A DNA stretch of 25,000 bases, taken from NCBI GenBank assembly GCA_023078555.1, contig JALAAN010000015.1, positions 12,501 through 37,500 of the forward strand, given 5' to 3'. The notes under the pieces are model-generated. The model was given only the letters and a program-made list of their open reading frames with translations, was not told the DNA's origin and did not search any database. Source of the DNA: Ulva prolifera (taxonomy: Eukaryota > Chlorophyta > Ulvophyceae > Ulvales > Ulvaceae). The position numbers and the translations under genes were made by a program. This document shows positions 18,070 through 25,000 of the stretch, one piece after another; position 1 is the first letter of the stretch; the number at the start of each line of letters is the position of its first letter.

Positions 18070-18779
18070 CAGCATCTTCTTGGGTGGTGGAATCCGGGAT
18101 GGGCCCCTGCGTACGTGATTCACGCTGTTGTGATTCATGAATCAGTTGTTCAGCGCTCGTGCCTGTGTTCGACCGTGCACTAGGTACAGCGTGACAGGAG
18201 GAACGTCCGGCGACCTGACGCACCGTTGGTAGAACAATCAGCCATCTTTGCAATAATAGTTCGGCTGTGTGGATAGCAGAGGTAGCAGCAACAATGACGG
18301 CGGGGCAGCGTTTGAAGCCAGCATAGGTGTGTGCGAAGTTGCTCGGCGGATGTGCGTGCAGGCACAAGGTGGTAGGGGGTGGAAGCGGAGCGTGCTCGAG
18401 AATCTTGCTCTGGCCTGGACTGTAGCACTCGGCACACACCGTCGTTCTCCATGTGTACAGTGATGCGACCTGCGATTCACAGGCTCTCACCCCGCGTGCT
18501 GATCATGCAGGAGGTGCTGGACGGTGGTTCGGTGGCAGGGGTGGAGCCCATGGCAGATGTGGATGGGGCAGCACGCATGGACGCTGGCGTCCGCAGCCGC
18601 GGTGCCCGTGTGGCTGGCGGTGGGCTGCGGCATCCGGAGCGGGTCAGCGACGTCTTCGCGATGCAGCGTCAGGTTGTGGCGGCCGTGCGGGTGGGGGCCA
18701 TGATTCCCGCGCTGCTCAGATCTGCGGGCGTTGGCGCCCTCCCGGATGTGTGGGTGCGGGTGGGGATATCCAAGGCGGG
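18070..18779. repeat. Repeat block A, copy 1 (710 bp)
   Basis: It matches 22466-23173 in the same orientation from CAGCATCTTC to TATCCAAGGCGGG, with dozens of substitutions and few small indels, so it is older than block B. It contains a 14-bp perfect palindrome TGATTCATGAATCA at 18131-18144. Frames on both strands are preserved in both copies: plus, ending LPDVWVRVGISKAG; minus, VASLYTWRTTVC to AEQLIHESQQRESRTQ. The other plus frame (AEVAATMTAGQRLK) has a TAG here where copy 2 reads CAG. Which strand, if any, is coding is not clear. Flanks differ sharply between copies. Confidence 0.85.
18131..18144. repeat. 14-bp perfect palindrome in block A
   Basis: TGATTCATGAATCA equals its own reverse complement. 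A related GTGATTCAC lies 14 bp upstream. Both are kept at 22525-22538 in the second copy of block A, in the most conserved part of the block. It could be a bZIP-type dimer site or a recombination-related site; no factor can be named. Confidence 0.7.
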
Positions 18780-19302
18780 ATATCTCCAACAACCTTTTGG
18801 CCACCTCGGCGGGACTGTCGGGCCCTGTTTTTCGGGCTGGGGGGGTTGGCGGCCACGGCGGCGGCTTTCGGGCCGGGGGGGGGGGGGGCTGTGGGGCTGT
18901 GGGCACCGGTTCAGCCAACCTCGCTGTCTCGCATGCAGCATGCGTCATGGACACTGCCACGCGATGCACTACACAACAGCGTTGGTGACACTTGGATCGC
19001 AGGTTCTGAGCAGGCGCACCGCGGCAGCCCTGTGAATGCCATTTGAGATTGAGTGAACGCATAGCTACTTCCGCACGAGTAACGGTCAGACGTCAAGCAA
19101 ACACATGTTCGGGGGTGATACCACATGCAGAATGTTATTTAGAGGTAGTTTGCAAAGTGAGAGGCTCTGCTTGCAGGGGGCCATCTCTTGAAGTAAGTAT
19201 GGAACTCTGGTTGGGCGGAATTGGGAGATACAGCATGCTGGACATTTGGCCTTGAGGAAGCTAATTCTGGCAACACAACATCAGTGGGAATGCAATTCGG
19301 GG
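18780..19302. other. Single-copy spacer between blocks A and B
   Basis: It contains very G-rich sequence, including a run of 14 G at 18875-18888, and one weak partial match to repeat C at about 18811. Plus frames continue from block A to 19035 but lose conserved character after 18779. I see no gene. Confidence 0.5.
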
Positions 19303-19303
19303 N
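19303..19303. other. Second single N, possible contig join
   Basis: An isolated N lies between block A and block B. Unlike the N at 4238 it is not flanked by an obvious overlap. Base composition changes here to an AT-rich, A-rich stretch (19304-19375), so linkage across this point should be treated as provisional. Confidence 0.6.
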
Positions 19304-19381
19304 TTACAAAAGAGTGAACGGGAGAAAACAAACACTGAAACCGAATCTCATCCGAATCAAATGCAACATACACCCACACAC

Positions 19382-20092
19382 ACCTCTTGTTAGTCGAGCT
19401 CTGGCACGCATTGTGACATTTACATGGTAGAATTGAGATGAGCGTCTAGATACGCTCGTCTAGGCTTTGATTTAGAGTCGGTATTTGTCATCGCTGGAGC
19501 GTGGCAGCCTATTGCTTGAGTCGGAGATAGGTGCGACTGTCAGCTGGCGTGGCTGTGGGCGTACGCTTGCAAACTCGCACAGAGGCTCAGTGACCCACGG
19601 GCCGGGTCGGGCGCACCGAACCCCGAACACAGATCAGCGACGACGTGGGCAGGCAGCGATGGCGGCACCAGACAGCCTGACGACGGCTGCTACGATGGTA
19701 GAGCAGCGCATCGAAGTTGTGGCGGTATGTCGGACGATCGCGCTGATATGGTGCAAGTGCGTGCATACGCATGATCGAACAGGGTGGGATCTGGACGTGC
19801 GAGTGGATCCAGTCCTGTGTGGCTGGAGGTGCCTGTGCAGAAACTGTGCATGCATGCTGCAAGCCACACAACACCACCCCCGGCTGGACTGGTGGCATAC
19901 ACGGGCCTGTGCATCGCGACATCGTCAGTACACCCCCTCTGCTGAGCTGTACCCGTGTTATGCATTCAGGAGAGGAGGACGGTAGGTGTCATGCATGCGC
20001 ATGAGTCGTTGCCTGATCCGGTGCGGGGGTATGGAGCATCGTGCCAGGCGCTCGTTCAGGGCTGCCGACGTAGGCGCAAGCGTGAACGACGA
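19382..20092. repeat. Repeat block B, copy 1 (711 bp within window comparison)
   Basis: It matches 24290-25000 with about a dozen substitutions and no indel, so it is a recent duplication. It begins ACCTCTTGTTAG. The true right end of the repeat cannot be seen because copy 2 runs into the window edge. A hairpin lies near the start: GAGCGT at 19440-19445 pairs with ACGCTC at 19452-19457 around CTAGAT. Copy 2 has one mismatch in this stem. Confidence 0.92.
19659..19985 (+). CDS. Possible small Cys-rich protein in block B, copy 1
   Basis: From ATG 19659 the frame reads MAAPDSLTTAATMVEQRIEV, then a Cys-rich core (WCKC, then CGWRCLCRNCACML) and a His/Arg tail to TAG at 19983-19985. The frame extends upstream to 19485, so the start is uncertain. 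Cys spacing CxC, then CxxxCxCxxCxC, suggests metal or disulfide binding, but no family is recognised. Copy 2 has the same frame with an earlier stop. It might be an exon fragment carried by the repeat. Confidence 0.3.
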   Translation: MAAPDSLTTAATMVEQRIEVVAVCRTIALIWCKCVHTHDRTGWDLDVRVDPVLCGWRCLCRNCACMLQATQHHPRLDWWHTRACASRHRQYTPSAELYPCYAFRRGGR

Positions 20093-20175
20093 GGATGCCC
20101 ACAGATGCCCCCGAGGTGTGTTCCAGCTCACAAATTGTCGCATCCATTGTGCAGTCGATGTGGACCACCCGCACA

Positions 20176-20520
20176 GGAAACCTGGGCTGCCTCTTGCATG
20201 CTCTGCCATAAGCAGGAGCATCATGCATAGCATCCCGTCAACGCATGTCCCACCACCGCAGCGGCGTGTGATTGCGGGTGCGGCCGCACCCGCTCTGGCC
20301 ACAGCCATGCGCACGCAAACGCACACGCGCGCGTGCGCACGCATCGCGGGAAACCTTCGCTGCCTCTCACATGCTCTGCCATAAGCAGGAGCATCATGCA
20401 TGGCATCCCGTCATCGCATGTCCCACCACGCAACGGCGTGGGATCGCGGATGCGGCCGCACCCGCTCCGGCCACAGCCAGGCGCACGCAAACGCACACGC
20501 GCGCGTGCGCACGCATCGCG
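20176..20520. repeat. Two-copy tandem repeat, 173-bp period
   Basis: Units 20176-20348 and 20349-20520 share CTCTGCCATAAGCAGGAGC, GCGGCCGCACCCGCTC and a CG/CA-alternating end (CGCACACGCGCGCGTGCGC). They differ by scattered substitutions. The second unit runs straight into the (CA)n tract, suggesting that slippage from its alternating purine-pyrimidine end may have seeded the microsatellite. Confidence 0.88.
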
Positions 20521-20531
20521 CGCGACGCCCC

Positions 20532-21210
<679 letters not shown>

Positions 21211-21255
21211 TCACACACTGAGTGACAGTCTGTCGAGTGACCTTCACGGCCGGAG

Positions 21256-21335
21256 GCGACCTCCGCGCCACCCTCGGGCCCTGTTCCTTTTGGCCGCGGC
21301 ATGCGGCCGGCGTGGCCACAGGTGTCTCCGTGGCG
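21256..21335. repeat. Dispersed repeat C, copy 2
   Basis: A diverged copy of 17947-18044 in the same orientation, immediately after the (CA)n tract, sharing GCGACCTCCGCGCCACC and CGGCCGGCGTGGCCA. Several short deletions separate it from copy 1. Confidence 0.65.
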
Positions 21336-21359
21336 GAGCGCCGACGAAGGCACCGCTGC

Positions 21360-21680
21360 AGAGGAACGTCGCGTAGTTACCTGGTGTGCGGATGCAGCGA
21401 AGCCGACGCCGGCGTGGTGCAGCCGCCGGACACACGCCCGTACGTACATACATGCAGGAGGGCGGCTCGCGGCCCGGCCTCTGTCTTTTGCAACCACATA
21501 CAGGTTGCTGAACAGTAAACCTATGATATTTGGCGGATGGTGGCTGCAAACACGAGGCTTGGTCGTCTCCAGTCGGGTGCAGTGTTCCGTACCGCATGCG
21601 TCGCGTATGCATGCGCATTGGACAAGGGGGCGCGGCCGCTCGTGGATGGATGACATGGCACGCGGCTGAGGGCCGGCCAC
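21360..21680. repeat. Dispersed repeat D, unit 1
   Basis: A diverged direct repeat of about 21850-22170. Shared landmarks are GAAGCCGACGCCG, ACATGCAGGA-like, GGATGGTGGCTGCAAACAC (21535 and 21977), GGTCGTCTCCAGT and TGGATGGATGACATGGCA. The landmarks are 442 bp apart in the middle and about 497 bp apart at the end, so unit 2 carries roughly 55 extra bases. No gene recognised. Confidence 0.7.
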
Positions 21681-21849
21681 GGCAATTGATTCCCGTCGCA
21701 TCGGACATGACGCATATGATCTGAATCGCGATGGTGATGCCTCGGCCGAGCCATCCGTGGCGCGGCGCAGCTGGAAGCCGCGTGGCCAGAGGTGCAGCGC
21801 GACTTTAACGCCCGGCACCGCTGCAGAGGGACGACGCCGACGCGATGCG

Positions 21850-22170
21850 ATCGGCATCTCGGAGTTTTTGGATGCAGATGCTTGGATTCGAAGCCGACGC
21901 CGCAGCTCCGACGCGGAGGCGAGGCCGATAGATACATGAATGCAGGATGCTGAATATCATTCTTTTGATACTTGGAGGATGGTGGCTGCAAACACAAGGC
22001 TCGGTCGTCTCCAGTATCGCAGTACAGTGTTGTCGTGCATTGACTATCTGCTGCTCCTATGCATGCATGCGCGCGTGCATGCAAGCCACGGAGGACGGCC
22101 ACGGCGGCAGATCAGGCGACATGGGAACGCGGGCGCTCATGGATGGATGACATGGCACGCGGACGAGGGC
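21850..22170. repeat. Dispersed repeat D, unit 2
   Basis: Second unit of the diverged direct repeat described at 21360-21680. It contains the extra segment with TGCATGCATGCGCGCGTGCAT near 22058-22081, an alternating purine-pyrimidine stretch. The stretch 22171-22465 that follows contains neither a gene nor a clear repeat. Confidence 0.7.
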
Positions 22171-22465
22171 TGACCACGGGAGTGGTCGTCACCGTGACGG
22201 GAGGCGCCGTTGGCTTGCAAGTCCATGAAGGATGATATTTCCACGCGGTACACCATGCAGGATGCTATTTCAGCATTTCCACGGACCTGAGCTCCGCAAC
22301 TGTATATGTGTTGTCAGCGGTGGGCGCATGCAGCTGCGCAGCGTGTGGCTGGGGGCCGTCTGGAGAGACGCACATGCATGTGCATGTATGATTGCAGTCG
22401 ACCGGGATGGGCTGAAGAGGCCGCCTTGTCGCTGGGACATGGGACACAGCACATTCAACAATTGA

Positions 22466-23173
22466 CAGCATCTTCCTGGGTGGTGGAATCCGGGATGCCA
22501 CTGCGTACGTGATTCACGCTGTTGTGATTCATGAATCAGTTGTTCAGCGCTCGCGCCTGTGTTCGACCGTGCACTAGGTGCAGCGTGACAGGAGGAACGT
22601 CCGGCGACCTGACGCACCGTTGGTAGAACAGGCAGCCATCTTTTCAGTAATAGTTCGGCTGTGTGGATGGCAGAGGTGGCAGCGGCAATGACGGCGGGGC
22701 AGCGTCTGAAGGCAGGACAGGTGGGTGCGAAGCTGCGCAGCGGATGTGCGTGCAGGCACATGGTGGTAGGGGGTGGAAGCGGAGCGTGCGAGAGAATCTT
22801 GCTCTGGCCTGCACTGTAGCACTCGACACACACCGTCGTTCTCCATGTGTACAGTGATGCGACCTGAAATTCACAGGGAGTCACATCGCGTGCTGATCAT
22901 GCAGGAGGGGCTGGACGGTGGTTCCGTGGCAGGGGTGGAGCCCATGGCAGATGTGGATGGGGCAGCACGCATGGCCGCTGGCGTCCGCAGTCGCGATGCC
23001 CGTGTGGCTGGCGGCGGGCTGCGGCATCCGGAGCGGGTCAGCGACGTCTTCGCGATGCAACAGCAGGTTGTGGCGGCGGTGTGGGTGGGGGCCATGTTTC
23101 CCGCGCTGCTGAGATCTGCGGGCGTTCGCGCCCTCCCGGATGTGTGGGGGCGGGTGGGGATATCCAAGGCGGG
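22466..23173. repeat. Repeat block A, copy 2 (708 bp)
   Basis: Second copy of 18070-18779. It keeps the palindrome at 22525-22538. In one plus frame (AEVAAAMTAGQRLKAGQVGA to SGACERILLWPAL) it lacks the stop found in copy 1, and many differences there are at third codon positions or synonymous. A second plus frame (VAGGGLRHPERVSDVFAMQQ) follows a TCATGCAG and continues 20 codons past the block to 23237. This hints at spliced plus-strand coding, not proven. Confidence 0.85.
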
Positions 23174-23237
23174 TGCCGAGGTTTACTTTGTGTTTGGGCA
23201 GCGTGTACGCGCGCTGACGGGTGCTCGTGTGGGATAA
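22904..23237 (+). CDS. Possible exon in block A copy 2
   Basis: After GATCATGCAG the frame reads EGLDGGSVAGVEPMADVDGA, then LRHPERVSDVFAMQQQVVAA and LPDVWGRVGISKAGAEVYFV to TAA at 23235-23237. The first ~90 codons are conserved with block A copy 1, where the frame instead runs on to 19035 in low-complexity Gly-rich sequence. It has protein-like hydrophobic spacing but no known motif. Confidence 0.3.
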
Positions 23238-23397
23238 TTTTGGACGTCCATGGCTGCTGCCGCGGTGTGGAGGGTGGATGTTGGGGTGGGGTGGCACCAC
23301 CAGTGCATGAGGGGGGTCAGCCGCAGTGACTGTATGCATGCCATGCTGTGTCTATTGTCTCTGCCGGTGGTACCTGCATGCGACGGGATTGTGAAGG

Positions 23398-23445
23398 TTG
23401 TTGAAGATTGTTTTTGCGGGGTTGTTGAAGATTGTTTTTGCGGGG
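23398..23445. repeat. Tandem duplication of a 24-mer
   Basis: Two exact adjacent copies of a 24-base unit (TTGTTGAAGATTG...GCGGGG) at 23398-23421 and 23422-23445, immediately before a T homopolymer. This suggests replication slippage, or a basecalling or assembly artefact near the homopolymers. Confidence 0.95.
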
Positions 23446-23447
23446 GG

Positions 23448-23504
23448 TTTTTTTTTTTTTTTTTTTAATCATAATGTTAGGGCCCCCCCCCCCCCCCCCC
23501 CCCC
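23448..23504. repeat. T19 and C22 homopolymer pair
   Basis: A run of 19 T (23448-23466) is followed 16 bases later by a run of 22 C (23483-23504). The T run could be the reverse complement of a retroposed poly(A) tail, but no adjacent element is recognisable. The exact lengths are not trustworthy. Confidence 0.95.
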
Positions 23505-24289
23505 GGCGGTACATCAATATTGCCAGCTTTCCTTGCAGCTCAATTTTGTAACAATAACTCAGCCCAGCGAACCACCTGTTGTTTCGGCACCCGCCCACGT
23601 TGGATGTACCACAGTCGGACGGCTTCTTAGGAATCGTGACAATTCTGCGCTGTGGGAGTCTGCTCCGGTTGCAGTGACCTGACCTGTGCTGTTTCGCACT
23701 TGAGACATGATTGCAGCACCTCCGGGCACTGCTATAGATGAGCAGCATCATTGCGCATCACTCACGGGCGCTGCACTGCTGGTGTCAAGCCTCACCATGG
23801 CAGCAGCAAGTGCCACCGTATCACCCTACTGACAGCCCAGAAGTTGGTAGTGGCTGGACGAAGGTTGCTGCGATGAAGCACTCATGATCAGGTGGCATGA
23901 ACGCCTCACCACGTCACATCATGTGATGATCCAAAACACATGTGAAACAAGGCAACGCCAAAATCGACACAGAACCTGTCAACAGGACCAACAAGTAGCA
24001 TGTCTTTGTGTGTCATCGGAGGTTCCATTTTGCCGAAAGTTTCAGGGCGAGGCGCGCAGATGTGGGGTTGGTCAGCGGCGGGTGCCATGCATACAGTTGC
24101 AGGCTTCGTGGCGAGAGGGCTGCACTGCCTGGACACCTGCATGTGGAGACAGGCGACGAAGATGAATCGGTTGACTGATGCAACTCTGGAAAGTCGTGCA
24201 TTCGTCTCTCAGCAGCTGTGCACGCGGGTTAATACGTGAGCAGACGGACGTCGTGTACACAGAGTTGCATGTCAGTTACGATTTGTTCG
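23505..24289. other. Spacer before block B copy 2, no gene seen
   Basis: Only short frames occur on either strand, none with a motif. Its base composition is less GC-extreme than the repeats. It has no similarity to the corresponding spacer between A and B in the first set (18780-19381), so the A-B order is conserved but the spacer is not. Confidence 0.5.
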
Positions 24290-25000
24290 ACCTCTTGTTA
24301 GGCGAGCTCTGGCACGCATTGTGACATTTACATGGTAGAATTGAGATGAGCGTCTAGATACGCACGTCTAGGCTTTGATTTAGAGTCGGTATTTGCCATC
24401 GCTGGAGCGTGGCAGCCTATTGCTTGAGTCGGAGATAGGTGCGACTGTCAGCTGGCGTGGCTGTGGGCGTACGCCTGCAAACTCGCACAGAGGCTCAGTG
24501 ACCCACGGGCCGGGTCGGGCGGACCTAACCCCGGACACAGATCAGCGACGACGTGGGCAGGCAGCGATGGCGGCACCAGACAGCCTGACGACGGCTGCTG
24601 CGATGGAAGAGCAGCGCATCGAAGTTGTGGCGGTATGTCGGACGATCGCGCTGATATGGTGCAAGTGCGTGCATACGCATGATCGAACAGGGTGGGATCT
24701 GGACGTGCGAGTGGATCCAGTCCTGTGTGGCTGGAGGTGCCTGTGCAGAAACTGTGCATGCATGCTGCAAGCCACACAACACCACCCCCGGCTGGACTGG
24801 TGGCATACACGGGCCTGTGCATAGCGACATCGTCAGTACACCCCCTCTGCTGAGCTGTACCCGTGTTGTGCATTCAGGAGAGGAGGACGGTAGGTGTCAT
24901 GCATGCGCATGAGTCGTTGCCTGATCCGGTGCGGGGGTATGGAGCATCGTGCCAGGCGCTCGTTCAGGGCTGCCGACGTAGGCGCAAGCGTGAACGACGA
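24290..25000. repeat. Repeat block B, copy 2, cut by window edge
   Basis: Matches 19382-20092 without indels to the last base of the window, so the repeat continues to the right. The left boundary is sharp: the bases before ACCTCTTGTTAG differ completely between copies. Confidence 0.92.
24567..24824 (+). pseudogene. Copy-2 version of the Cys-rich frame, truncated
   Basis: Same frame as 19659-19985 but one substitution (C to A) gives TAG at 24822-24824 where copy 1 reads TCG, removing 23 or 24 C-terminal residues. The Cys-rich core is intact. The change is either a real truncation of one duplicate or an indication that the frame is not coding beyond this point. Confidence 0.35.

Noticed and set aside
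20176..20520. CRISPR-like repeat array
   Set aside because: There are only two long units, with no spacer structure, and the context is eukaryotic.

Overview
The window looks like nuclear DNA of a eukaryotic microbe, most likely a GC-rich microalga or related protist. Long plus-strand coding blocks are interrupted by roughly 50-280 bp GT-AG introns. The inferred donors are mostly GTGCG/GTGTG/GTGAG and nearly all acceptors end in CAG, as in many green algae. There are no ribosome-binding-site operons, no tRNA or rRNA that I can recognise, and there is a 0.67 kb (CA)n microsatellite. The splice-site style and SBP-like zinc motifs suggest a chlorophyte or prasinophyte, but this is a weak assignment.

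Positions 1-16581 appear to hold one very large multi-exon plus-strand gene, or possibly two adjacent genes. The 5' part (1-8309) begins off the left edge with an Ala-rich, acidic, disordered region and continues into exons I cannot name. The 3' part (8106-16581) can be spliced by eye into a phase-consistent model. In order it encodes five Cys/His zinc-binding modules, acidic and basic linkers, an unknown domain, and a divergent PIF1-like superfamily 1 helicase. The helicase motifs are spread over three exons: a Walker A, an EE-type motif II, a DPHQ motif III and a Y-x-G-L-T-R motif VI. A short terminal exon ends in TAG at 16581.

The 5' part contains a major assembly problem. Bases 1464-4237 are repeated as 4239-7019, with a single N (4238) exactly at the junction and scattered one-base indels between copies. 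This is the signature of two overlapping contigs joined without merging. The real locus is probably about 2.78 kb shorter, running from near 4237 directly to near 7020. Frame slips continue to about 8.3 kb and then largely stop.

From 16.6 kb to the right edge I see no convincing complete gene. This part is a repeat field: two blocks in the same order (A at 18070 and 22466, about 0.7 kb; B at 19382 and 24290, 711 bp), smaller diverged repeats, a 173-bp tandem duplication, the (CA)n tract, and long homopolymers (G26, T19, C22). A second single N at 19303 may be another contig join, so linkage of the helicase gene to the right-hand repeats is less certain.
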